Notes under the pieces: model-generated | Database searches by the model: none | The model's input: only the letters and a program-made list of their open reading frames with translations | What the model was told of the DNA's origin: nothing | Part shown: positions 15,935-23,401 of the stretch, in pieces | How the letters are laid out: the number at the start of each line of letters is the position of its first letter | Numbering within the stretch: the stretch's first letter is position 1 | Source of the DNA: JANXXV01 sp038230275 | GTDB taxonomy: Bacteria > Acidobacteriota > Terriglobia > Bryobacterales > Bryobacteraceae | Reading direction: 5' to 3' | DNA: 38,347 nt | Assembly (NCBI GenBank): GCA_038230275.1 | Contig: JBBRNO010000051.1 | Span: 1 to 38,347, forward strand | Translations under genes and position numbers: made by a program

Positions 15935-17062
15935 TTAGCACTCACCTGGCGGCGGAGCGTCCGCAGAGCCTTGCAGCTTCGCCAGGACTTCGCCATGCCC
16001 GCGCCTTTTCGCCCACGCAGCGGGATGTGCCCACGGCCGCTCCGCCGGAACATCGCGGCGTGCGCCCTTTTCCAGCAGCCAGTCCACCATTTCCGTCTGC
16101 CCACAGCGTGCCGCCCAGCCCAGGGGGGTGGAGCAATACTCATCGTCTAGAGCGTTGATATCCGCACCGAAGTCAAGGCAGGCGGATGCCTGTGCGCGGT
16201 CGCCGGTCATTGCCAAACGATGCAGCGGCGTGATACCCAGCCAGTTGGCGCGATGGGGATCGAGCCCCCGTTCCATCAGCCACCGCGCGAACTCCGGTGT
16301 CTTGGCGGCCAGGAAGCTCGTCTGTTTCAGGATGTCCGGCTGATGGCGCAGCAGCAACTCCATCAATTGCTGATGGCCCTTTTCGATAACTTTGCTCAGC
16401 GATGCTTCATCAATGCGTAGCGCCGGGTTGGCGAAAAGCATCGCCCCTACCAATGGCACATCACCCTGGTAGCAGGCGATCTCCAGTCCCACGACGCCGC
16501 AGTAGGAAGCGAGTAGATTGAGGATCTCCGGCCCACCATCCTTGGCTGCCCACATGCAGTTGCCGGAAGATTCCACCATCGCGTTTGGGTCGGCGCCATC
16601 CTCCAGCAGAAGTCGCGCGATCTTGTAGTGTTCGCCTCCGATGGCTTCGCGTAACGCTCCCCCCCTCGGCGCGACCGGCTCTGGTTGGCTGGGATTGGCG
16701 CCGCGATCGAGCAGCAGTTTGACCACTTCCAAATGCCCGGCACCGGCGGCGCAGCGGAGCGGCAGGCCGGAATAGTAAGTCGAATAGGGCGGTACTTCAT
16801 TCGCGACTGCCGGATTCTGGTCCAGAAGTTCACGCACGCGCTCGACGTCGCCGATTTTGGCGGCCACGCTGATATCGTATTCGGCGCCCCGCGCCAGCAG
16901 GTAGCCGATCAACACTGCCGGCTTTTGTAGCGCCTGTGCAGGAACATCGCGCCAACCGCGATACCAGTAATCCCCGTTTGTGAGGTCCAAAGGACGGGCA
17001 CCATCGGCTCGCCTGGCATTCACATCCGCACCGCTGTCCAGCAGCAGGTCGATCATGCGCAT
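15935..17062 (-). CDS. Ankyrin-repeat protein, C-terminal part (after in-frame TGA)
   Basis: 375 residues from an ATG at 17060-17062. This is the same frame as the 166-residue upstream part; only a TGA (17066-17068) and one Gln codon separate them. It contains a run of ankyrin repeats, for example MRMIDLLLDSGADVNARRAD, LRCAAGAGHLEVVKLLLDRG, REAIGGEHYKIARLLLEDGA and TPLHRLAMTGDRAQASACLD, ending with GWAARCGQTEMVDWLLEKGA. Ankyrin repeats bind other proteins; the partner is unknown. No signal peptide. The ATG lies inside a repeat helix and has no ribosome site, so independent translation is unlikely. I think the two parts are one 543-residue gene broken by a nonsense change. Confidence 0.8.
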   Translation of the reverse strand: MRMIDLLLDSGADVNARRADGARPLDLTNGDYWYRGWRDVPAQALQKPAVLIGYLLARGAEYDISVAAKIGDVERVRELLDQNPAVANEVPPYSTYYSGLPLRCAAGAGHLEVVKLLLDRGANPSQPEPVAPRGGALREAIGGEHYKIARLLLEDGADPNAMVESSGNCMWAAKDGGPEILNLLASYCGVVGLEIACYQGDVPLVGAMLFANPALRIDEASLSKVIEKGHQQLMELLLRHQPDILKQTSFLAAKTPEFARWLMERGLDPHRANWLGITPLHRLAMTGDRAQASACLDFGADINALDDEYCSTPLGWAARCGQTEMVDWLLEKGARRDVPAERPWAHPAAWAKRRGHGEVLAKLQGSADAPPPGEC

Positions 17063-17065
17063 TTG

Positions 17066-17566
17066 TCAGGTCATCACCGCCCAATGGATCGGCTGGTTCC
17101 CGCGCTCATCCGCGGCAAAGATGAGTTGCGGCTGCGCGGCTATCGTTTCTCTCAGCCTTAAAAGATTACGGCTGTGAATGATTTCAGCGATCGGACCGCC
17201 CTCGGGAACTACATTGTATTCGCTCTTCAGCTTCTGTTCCAGCACTGCGAGAACGTCCACGTAGCCGCGATCACGCGCGATGGTGAGCGGCGACTCGTGC
17301 CAGCTGGAACCGGAGGTGTACGCCGGATTGGCGCCTTTCTCCAGCAGAAATGCCACCACTTCGCGGCGATTCTCGCGCACCGCGAAGTGCAGTGGCTTCC
17401 GGTATTCAAACTCGCACTCGACGAGATTCGGATCCGTCTCCGCCAACAACTTAACGGTTGCCAGATCCCCGTCGATGGCGGCGCGAAACATCGCCCAGAC
17501 GTCTGTACCGTGTGCCCGCGACCACGGCAGAAAGCTGGCGCTCTTGAGGAGTTCGGGTTGGGTCAT
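17066..17566 (-). CDS. Ankyrin-repeat protein, N-terminal part (ends at in-frame TGA)
   Basis: 166 residues before the TGA at 17066-17068. The start ATG overlaps the stop of the HslR-like gene (ATGA, 17563-17566), a typical coupled start. Early repeats are AMFRAAIDGDLATVKLLAET, RKPLHFAVRENRREVVAFLL (with EKGANPAYT) and SPLTIARDRGYVDVLAVLEQ; the last, NQPIHWAVMT, is cut in the middle of a repeat whose continuation (Q, then MRMIDLLLDSGADVN) follows directly after the stop in the same frame. A change such as CGA to TGA would explain it. Alternatives are a sequencing error or, less likely, readthrough. As an isolated product it would be a truncated repeat stack. Confidence 0.8.
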   Translation of the reverse strand: MTQPELLKSASFLPWSRAHGTDVWAMFRAAIDGDLATVKLLAETDPNLVECEFEYRKPLHFAVRENRREVVAFLLEKGANPAYTSGSSWHESPLTIARDRGYVDVLAVLEQKLKSEYNVVPEGGPIAEIIHSRNLLRLRETIAAQPQLIFAADERGNQPIHWAVMT

Positions 17567-17943
17567 CGTTTCCCTCGGAGGCGATCGATCGCACGGCGAT
17601 CCCGGGTGGATGGTCTCCCTTCGCGCAGCGTTTCGAAATTCGGCATCGCCTTGCGCTCTTCCGCCAACTTGAGCCGCAGCTCCCGGCTTGCCTCTGTTTC
17701 CCGGTAGAGCGTTTGTGCAACCGCTGCCGGGCCGCGCATTTCGCTCAGACCCAGAACCTCCACTTGAAAGTCGCCGCTATCGTTCTTGACTTGTAAGAGG
17801 TCGCCAGCGCGGACTTCGCGCGAAGCCTTGGCTTGTTGTCCGTTGGATGCGATGCGGCCGAGTTCACAGGACCGTGCGGCAAGTGCGCGTGTTTTGAAAA
17901 ATCGAGCGGCCCAGAGCCACTTGTCCATTCTTACGCTGGTCAT
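17563..17943 (-). CDS. hslR: S4-domain RNA-binding protein, Hsp15 family
   Basis: 126 residues. The S4 domain is at residues 5-65: MDKWLWAARFFKTRALAARS, CELGRIASNGQQAKASREVR and AGDLLQVKN. A basic C-terminal tail (TRDRRAIDRLRGKR) is typical of Hsp15. In E. coli Hsp15 binds free 50S subunits that still carry a nascent chain and helps recycle stalled ribosomes. Cytoplasmic. The start overlaps the stop of the small membrane protein upstream (ATGA, 17940-17943) and its own stop overlaps the ankyrin start, so three genes are translationally coupled. Length agrees with the family (about 130 residues). Confidence 0.9.
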   Translation of the reverse strand: MTSVRMDKWLWAARFFKTRALAARSCELGRIASNGQQAKASREVRAGDLLQVKNDSGDFQVEVLGLSEMRGPAAVAQTLYRETEASRELRLKLAEERKAMPNFETLREGRPSTRDRRAIDRLRGKR

Positions 17944-18164
17944 GTCGAAGGGTTAACTGCCAGGGAACGAATCGCACTCATCCGGCTCACCGTCTTTCGC
18001 GCCAGCAAATCGGCTTCGGAATGGTGGGCAATGCGATTTCGCTGATATTGCCGTAGGGCCACCAGGAAGACAGCAATCTCCCACACCAGCCAGATCGCGC
18101 CGAAGATTGCGAAGAACATGGCCCCAATGGCACGGCGTGCACTCATGGCGGATGCCTGAGCCAT
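17940..18164 (-). CDS. Small membrane protein, unknown
   Basis: 74 residues from the ATG at 18162-18164; a second in-frame ATG at 18146 gives 68. One long hydrophobic stretch, RRAIGAMFFAIFGAIWLVW plus EIAVFLVAL, makes one or two membrane passes, followed by a basic cytoplasmic-type segment RQYQRNR. The RRAIGAMFFAIFGAIW part resembles the start of longer, several-span acidobacterial membrane proteins, so this could be a shortened relative. It leads a three-gene coupled unit with the HslR-like protein and the ankyrin protein. No ribosome site is obvious. Confidence 0.55.
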   Translation of the reverse strand: MAQASAMSARRAIGAMFFAIFGAIWLVWEIAVFLVALRQYQRNRIAHHSEADLLARKTVSRMSAIRSLAVNPST

Positions 18165-18193
18165 AGAACATGATGCAACCCGCCTGGCCGGGT

Positions 18194-20458
18194 TTATACC
18201 AGCTTGGTGTTACGAATTGGCAGGTCGCGGACTCGCTTGCCAGTGGCGGCGAAGATTGCGTTGCAAATCGCCGGAGCAATGGGCGGAACGCCGGGCTCAC
18301 CCACACCCACCGGAATCGCGGTGCTGGGAATGAGGTGCACGTGCGTCACGTAAGGCGCTTCGTTAATACGGGCTACCCGGTAGTTGTTGAAGTTCGATTG
18401 CTGGATCTGCCCCTTGGCCGCGGTAATTTCGCCCAGCATGGCGATGCTGGTGCCGAAAACGGCTGCGCCTTCCAGTTGGGCTTTAACGCGATCCGGATCG
18501 ATAATCTGGCCGGCGTCGATGGCAATGTCGACTCGCGGAATTTTGACCTGTCCTTTGTCGTCGACCTCCACTTCCACCACTGCGCAGACGTAGGCCAGGA
18601 AGCTGCGATGGGCTGCAATGCCGAGGGCACGGCCTTTCGACGGCTTCTTCTTCGCCCAATCGGATTTCGCGGCGGCGACCTCAATCACATGGCGAAGGCG
18701 GCCGGTATCGAGCGGATACTCTTTAATTGGCTTGCCGTTGTTCCAGTACTTCACCCCTTGTGCTTCCAGGTCCAAGTGCCGCGGAGTGCCGATTACATCG
18801 AGCAGATACTCGACGCGGTCACGCCCGGCCGACGCGGCGAGTTCATCAATGAAGGAGTGAATGGCGAACGCATGATAGATATTCGCAACCGCGCGCATCC
18901 AGCCTTGGCGGACGTGATTCCTGGCCGGTCCATTTTCAGCGCGATGGTTCGGAATGTCGTACGGGAGGTCTACCCAACCCATGCCCATTTCGAATTCCTG
19001 ACCATATTCAGCCGAGGCATCAAAGGTGGATCCGATGGTGGGGAATACGCTGCGCTGCAGCCACGCCGTTGGGCGGCCCTTGGCGTCGGTGCCGGCCTTC
19101 ATGTGCATGGCCGCTACCGCGTGATAAAAGTCGAACTTGATGTCTTCTTCGCGGCTCCAAACCACCTTCACCGGCTTGTTGAGCTTCTTTGAGAGGATGG
19201 CCGCTTCGGCTACGTAATCGGGTTTGGACTTGCGGCCGAAACCTCCACCCAGCAGCGTGACGTGGCAGATGACGTCTTCCTTCGCAATGCCAAGTGCCGC
19301 GGCCACGGTTTCCTGCACGGCCTGTGGATTCTGCGTCGCGGTCCAGATGGTGGCCTTGCCATTCTTCACGTCGGCCACAGCGGCAGGCGGCTCCATGGGG
19401 GCGTGCGACAGCATAGGAACGTAGTATTCGGCTTCGTGGACTTTGGTTGCCTTGGCGAAGGCTGCGTCCACATCGCCGATGTTGCGGACCTGCTTTTGCG
19501 GTTTGCGGGCGGTTTCGAAAAGAGATTTCTTGTAGTCTTCCGAGTCGAATGACGCGTGCTCGCCCAGGTCCCAATCCACTTTGAGTTTCTTGCGGCCTTG
19601 CATCGCTGACCAAGTGTTGTCGGCGATGACAGCTACACCACCCAATGCCTGAAAGTTATGTGGCGGCTTGAAGCCATCGATCACTACGGTTTGCGTGACG
19701 CCCTTTACAGCGAGTGCTGCCTTGTCGTCGAAGCCTTTGAGTTTTCCACCGTATACAGGCGCGCGTTCAATGGAGGCGTAGACCATGCCGGGTACGCGCG
19801 CGTCCATGCCGAAGGTGCCCTTACCGACTACGATGTCGTTTAGGTCCGTGGACGGGACGCCTTTGCCGATGTAGCGGAATTCAGAGGGTGATTTTAGCCT
19901 GAGCTCTTCCTTTTTCGGGACGGGCTGCAGGGCCGCCAGTGTCGCCAGTTCACCGTAGCCGAGCTTCTTGCCGCTCTTGTGAACGATTTGGTGATTGACG
20001 GCTTTGCATTCCGACGCGGGCACTTTCCATTTGTCGGCAGCTGCGCGTTCCAGCATCAGACGGGCGGTGGCGCCGGCCTCGCGAATGGTGACGATGAAAT
20101 CGCGAATGGAACAGGAACCATCTGTGTTTTGGGAACCGTACTTGGTGTCGCCGATGGCCTGTTCGATCTTGACGCGCTTCCAATCGGCCTCTAACTCGTC
20201 GGCCAGGACCATGGGCAGTACGGTGCGGATGCCTGTTCCCATTTCGGACCGATGCGCGAGGATGATCAAGGTGCCGTCAGGTTCCAGGCCCAACCAGATT
20301 CCGGGATGCCACGCGGCGTCAGCGGCTAACGTCGCTCCTTCTGCTTCAGACGGAAGTACTTGCGAGGCGAGAACAAACGCTCCGGCTGAGAAGATGGTGC
20401 CGAGAAAACCGCGCCGGCTAACAACTTGGATGTTCTCCGTGCTGATTTTTTGGTTCAT
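18194..20458 (-). CDS. Molybdenum hydroxylase large subunit, isoquinoline 1-oxidoreductase beta type
   Basis: 754 residues. It is an aldehyde oxidase/xanthine dehydrogenase family MoCo subunit in the long, exported form. The Tat signal is VVSRRGFLGTIFSAGAFVLA (Arg15-Arg16). Family marks are SEMGTGIRTVLPMVLADELE, the tandem Ald_Xan_dh_C2 regions (TLLGGGFGRKSKPDYVAEA) and the C-terminal GVGEPGVPPIAP with the catalytic Glu721. These enzymes bind molybdopterin cytosine dinucleotide and hydroxylate N-heterocycles or oxidise aldehydes; the substrate cannot be read from sequence. The start overlaps the stop of the 2Fe-2S subunit (ATGA, 20455-20458). There is no XdhC-like maturation gene or c-type cytochrome acceptor in the adjacent genes. 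Confidence 0.93.
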   Translation of the reverse strand: MNQKISTENIQVVSRRGFLGTIFSAGAFVLASQVLPSEAEGATLAADAAWHPGIWLGLEPDGTLIILAHRSEMGTGIRTVLPMVLADELEADWKRVKIEQAIGDTKYGSQNTDGSCSIRDFIVTIREAGATARLMLERAAADKWKVPASECKAVNHQIVHKSGKKLGYGELATLAALQPVPKKEELRLKSPSEFRYIGKGVPSTDLNDIVVGKGTFGMDARVPGMVYASIERAPVYGGKLKGFDDKAALAVKGVTQTVVIDGFKPPHNFQALGGVAVIADNTWSAMQGRKKLKVDWDLGEHASFDSEDYKKSLFETARKPQKQVRNIGDVDAAFAKATKVHEAEYYVPMLSHAPMEPPAAVADVKNGKATIWTATQNPQAVQETVAAALGIAKEDVICHVTLLGGGFGRKSKPDYVAEAAILSKKLNKPVKVVWSREEDIKFDFYHAVAAMHMKAGTDAKGRPTAWLQRSVFPTIGSTFDASAEYGQEFEMGMGWVDLPYDIPNHRAENGPARNHVRQGWMRAVANIYHAFAIHSFIDELAASAGRDRVEYLLDVIGTPRHLDLEAQGVKYWNNGKPIKEYPLDTGRLRHVIEVAAAKSDWAKKKPSKGRALGIAAHRSFLAYVCAVVEVEVDDKGQVKIPRVDIAIDAGQIIDPDRVKAQLEGAAVFGTSIAMLGEITAAKGQIQQSNFNNYRVARINEAPYVTHVHLIPSTAIPVGVGEPGVPPIAPAICNAIFAATGKRVRDLPIRNTKLV

Positions 20459-20910
20459 GCTTTCACCCCTGCTGCCTGCTTGATAGCTTGGCGGATGCGC
20501 TGATAGGTGCCGCAGCGGCAGATATTACCCTGCATGGCGTCATCGATTTCGCGGTCGGTTGGCTTCGGCTTCTCTTTAAGCAGCGCGACGGCCTGCATAA
20601 TCTGGCCGCTTTGGCAGTAACCGCACTGCGGAACGGCGTTCTGTTTCCATGCCACCTGGAGCGGATGAGTACCGCTGGCGCTAAGACCTTCTATGGTGAG
20701 AACTGTCTTGCCGGCGGCGTTTTGCAGCGAGGTTTGGCAGCTTCGCGTGGCAACGCCGTCCAGGTGAACAGTGCAGGCTCCGCAAAGTCCCTGGCCGCAG
20801 CCGAATTTAGTGCCGGTGAGCTGCAGCAGGTCCCGGAGGTACCAGAGGAGCGGCATTTCCGGGTCGCCTTCAAACTGTTTTGCGACCCCATTTACTTTTA
20901 GTTGAACCAT
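20455..20910 (-). CDS. 2Fe-2S subunit of the molybdenum hydroxylase
   Basis: 151 residues, the usual size of the small electron-transfer subunit (IorA/CoxS type). The plant-type 2Fe-2S cluster is bound by Cys38, Cys43, Cys46 and Cys58 (GCGQGLCGACTVHLDG), and the second, helical-domain cluster by Cys96, Cys99, Cys131 and Cys133 (CGYCQSG and ICRCGTYQRI). It has no signal peptide, so it is probably carried through the Tat pathway with the large subunit. A ribosome site GGGAG (20918-20922) stands 7 nt before the ATG. The gene pair is transcribed away from the secreted protein at 20972, with 61 bp between them. Confidence 0.94.
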   Translation of the reverse strand: MVQLKVNGVAKQFEGDPEMPLLWYLRDLLQLTGTKFGCGQGLCGACTVHLDGVATRSCQTSLQNAAGKTVLTIEGLSASGTHPLQVAWKQNAVPQCGYCQSGQIMQAVALLKEKPKPTDREIDDAMQGNICRCGTYQRIRQAIKQAAGVKA

Positions 20911-20971
20911 ATTTTGTCTCCCGGAATAGCAAGTTTACACCAGTGTGTTTGGTCTTGGGGGAATCGGTTGT
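20911..20971. promoter_or_regulatory. Divergent promoter region
   Basis: The 61 bp between the 2Fe-2S subunit start and the divergent secreted-protein start must hold or adjoin both promoters. The minus-strand ribosome site is clear (20918-20922). I could not assign -35/-10 boxes with confidence. Confidence 0.35.
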
Positions 20972-22135
20972 ATGATGGCTCCCATGCGAAACGTTTTATT
21001 GCTGATTGTGTGCGTGGCAGCGCTGGCTCAAACGCAGGATATAAAGAAGACCACCTTTGAAAGCCAGCCCAGCATGGTGCTGGCCAACGGCAAACTGGAA
21101 ATGACGGTGTTTGAGCGAGGGGCAACGTTTGCGAACCTGGTGCTCAGCGATGACGCCGAGAAGTTGAGCCCGATTTGGAACCCGGCGCGAATGGCGCGCG
21201 AGTCTGGGCAGCCGTCGCAATTCGGCGCCAGCTTCGGGCACTTCATCTGCGTGGATGGGTTTGGGCCGACCTCTAAGGAAGAGGAAGCCGCCGGGCTTAC
21301 GGGCCATGGCGAGGCGCACATTCAGAAATTCGAAGTGAAGTCTTCGCGGCGCGAAGGCAAGACTGCGACGCTGGTGCTGGCGGCGAAACTGCCGATCGTC
21401 GAGGAACTGTTCACGCGCACTATTCGCATGGTGGACGGGGAGAACGTGATCTACGTGAACAGCGAACTGGAGAACCTGTTGAGCTTCGACAGGCCGGTGA
21501 ATTGGGCGGAGCACGCGACCATCGGTTCGCCGTTTCTTGAACCCGGGGTGACGGTGGTCGACATGTCGGGCAAACGCGCCATGGTGCGGCCGTATGATCC
21601 AAGCGACCGCGGACTGCCGCATCGAATGGCATCCGGCAAAGAGTTCACGTGGCCCGATGCGCCGCTGGAATCCGGAGGCACGGCGGACGTGCGCAGAGCA
21701 CAATCTCCGCCGAATTCCGGCGGACACACCACCACGCTGATGGACGCCGGCAGAAAGTATGTTTACGTGACCGCGCTTCATCCGGGGAAGAAGTTGATTC
21801 TGGGTTATGTGTTCCGGCCGGACGAGTACGCATGGACACAGAGCTGGGAGAACTACCCGCCCACCGGGAAACTAGCCCGCGGACTGGAATTTTCCACGCA
21901 GCCGTTCGATGTTTCACGGCGGGAAGCGGTGACTACGGGAACGATGTTCGGTGTGCCCACTTACCGCTGGCTGCCGGCGAAGGCAAAGATCGAGAGCCAT
22001 TTCCTGATGTTCTATTCGCGCGTGCCGGATGGCATGGTGCAAGTGGACGATGTGCGGCTGGAGAACGGGAAGCTGACCGTGGAAGACCACAAGTCAGGCA
22101 AGAAGTTCGTACTGGATGCCTCGCTTCCGCTTTGA
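20972..22135 (+). CDS. Secreted protein, aldose-epimerase-like fold suspected
   Basis: 387 residues from the first of two adjacent ATGs; an ATG at 20984 gives a cleaner signal peptide (MRNVLLLIVCVAALAQTQ) and is a fair alternative. The frame is also open to 20945. After the signal, NGKLEMTVFERGATFANLVL and SPIWNPARM, later NWAEHATIGSPFLEPGVTVV, resemble the beta-sandwich core of aldose-1-epimerase/galactose-mutarotase-like proteins, where a His in such a position is catalytic. The similarity is by eye and partial. The C-terminal half has ALHPGKKLILGYVFRPDEYA and a closing beta-rich part. It lies back to back with the molybdenum hydroxylase genes and may share their control. It is convergent, 3 nt, with the FtsX permease gene. 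Confidence 0.75.
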   Translation: MMAPMRNVLLLIVCVAALAQTQDIKKTTFESQPSMVLANGKLEMTVFERGATFANLVLSDDAEKLSPIWNPARMARESGQPSQFGASFGHFICVDGFGPTSKEEEAAGLTGHGEAHIQKFEVKSSRREGKTATLVLAAKLPIVEELFTRTIRMVDGENVIYVNSELENLLSFDRPVNWAEHATIGSPFLEPGVTVVDMSGKRAMVRPYDPSDRGLPHRMASGKEFTWPDAPLESGGTADVRRAQSPPNSGGHTTTLMDAGRKYVYVTALHPGKKLILGYVFRPDEYAWTQSWENYPPTGKLARGLEFSTQPFDVSRREAVTTGTMFGVPTYRWLPAKAKIESHFLMFYSRVPDGMVQVDDVRLENGKLTVEDHKSGKKFVLDASLPL

Positions 22136-22138
22136 GAG

Positions 22139-23401
22139 TTATTCGTAGCGCAGGGCTTCCACCGGATCGAGCTGCGCCGCCTTGATGGCCGGCCAGACTC
22201 CGAAGAATAGTCCAATCGCCACGGAGACGGAAAAACCCGTGAACACCGCCCAGACCGGTACTTGCGCCCGCAGGCTGGGGAAGATGACGCCGACAATTAA
22301 CGTCACGCAGATTGAAAAAATAACGCCCAAGATGCCGCCCACGCCGGTCAACGTCACCGCTTCACTCAGAAATTGCAAGATGATATCGCCCGAACGTGCG
22401 CCTACTGCTTTGCGGATTCCGATCTCGCGCGTGCGTTCGGTAACGCTTACCAGCATGATGTTCATTACACCGATGCCGCCTACCAGCAGACCCAGGCCGG
22501 AGATTGCGATGGAGACCAATACGATCATGCCGGTGATCTTGTCGAAATTCTGGATGATGGAATCGGCGGTAGAAAGGGAGAAATCGTCTTCATCCTTCGC
22601 CGGAGTGCGCCGTAGCTTTCGCAGGGCCGAACGGATCTCTTCCATGGCGTCGGCACGGTAGCCGGTACGCGCTTTTGCGGTGAGGAAATAATTCTCCGAC
22701 TGCGGATAGCGCAGGTGCGCGGTTTGGAATGGAATAATAATCTGGCGGTCCAGGCCGTTCTCGCCAAAGAAGCCGCCTTTCGCCGGAGCGAAGACTCCAA
22801 CGACGGAATAGTCCGCACCATCAATGAAGACAGTCTGCCCGATTGGATTACCTCCAGGGAAAAGGGCCTCGGCAATGCTGGAGCCCAGCACCGCCACCCG
22901 TTGCGCCCGCTGCGCTTCCTCCTGCGTGAAGATTCTACCCACTGACACTTCACGCGGTGAAATGACGTAAGAGTTTGGCGTGGTGCCGGCCAGCGTCATA
23001 TTGTCGGACTCGAAGCCGGATACCTTGGCATTGAAGAATTTGCCCGGCTGCGGATTGATAAAAAGGCTGATGCCGACGTCGTCCACGGACCGGCATACCG
23101 ACTTCAAGTATTCGGCGTATTCCGGGCGCATGGGTTTGCGTTTCAATTCCTTGGGCCGGGCACCGCCGCCGCTGGGATCGCCGCTGGCTTTGGCGATAAA
23201 TACATTGTCGGGGCCGAATTCCTGAAAAAAATCGACGATGCCTTTGCGTAGACCCGTGAGAAGCGAACTTACCGTCACCACGGTGGTGATACCGATGACG
23301 ATGCCGAGGATGGTAAGGCTGGAGCGGAAGCGGTGCGACCAGACGGCATCCAGCGCCATGGTGATGGTTTCTCGTACGCTTACATTAACCGGATTGATCA
23401 A
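22139..23401 (-). CDS. MacB/FtsX-like ABC transporter permease
   Basis: 420 residues. One membrane helix at the N-terminus (RFRSSLTILGIVIGITTVVT), a large periplasmic MacB_PCD domain (about residues 45-270) and three C-terminal helices of the FtsX domain, including LVGGIGVMNIMLVSVTERTR followed by EIGIRKAVGARSGDIILQFL. MacB-type transporters use ATP to drive export or periplasmic mechanics without moving substrate through the membrane. This protein has no ATPase domain, so it must pair with a separate ATPase, which is not among the neighbours. The start overlaps the stop of the upstream permease (23398-23401, ATGA). Confidence 0.9.
   Translation of the reverse strand: MINPVNVSVRETITMALDAVWSHRFRSSLTILGIVIGITTVVTVSSLLTGLRKGIVDFFQEFGPDNVFIAKASGDPSGGGARPKELKRKPMRPEYAEYLKSVCRSVDDVGISLFINPQPGKFFNAKVSGFESDNMTLAGTTPNSYVISPREVSVGRIFTQEEAQRAQRVAVLGSSIAEALFPGGNPIGQTVFIDGADYSVVGVFAPAKGGFFGENGLDRQIIIPFQTAHLRYPQSENYFLTAKARTGYRADAMEEIRSALRKLRRTPAKDEDDFSLSTADSIIQNFDKITGMIVLVSIAISGLGLLVGGIGVMNIMLVSVTERTREIGIRKAVGARSGDIILQFLSEAVTLTGVGGILGVIFSICVTLIVGVIFPSLRAQVPVWAVFTGFSVSVAIGLFFGVWPAIKAAQLDPVEALRYE

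Noticed and set aside
18170..19192. Plus-strand open frame of 340 codons
   Set aside because: It is antisense to the molybdenum hydroxylase gene, which has full family motifs; the frame reflects high G+C third positions.
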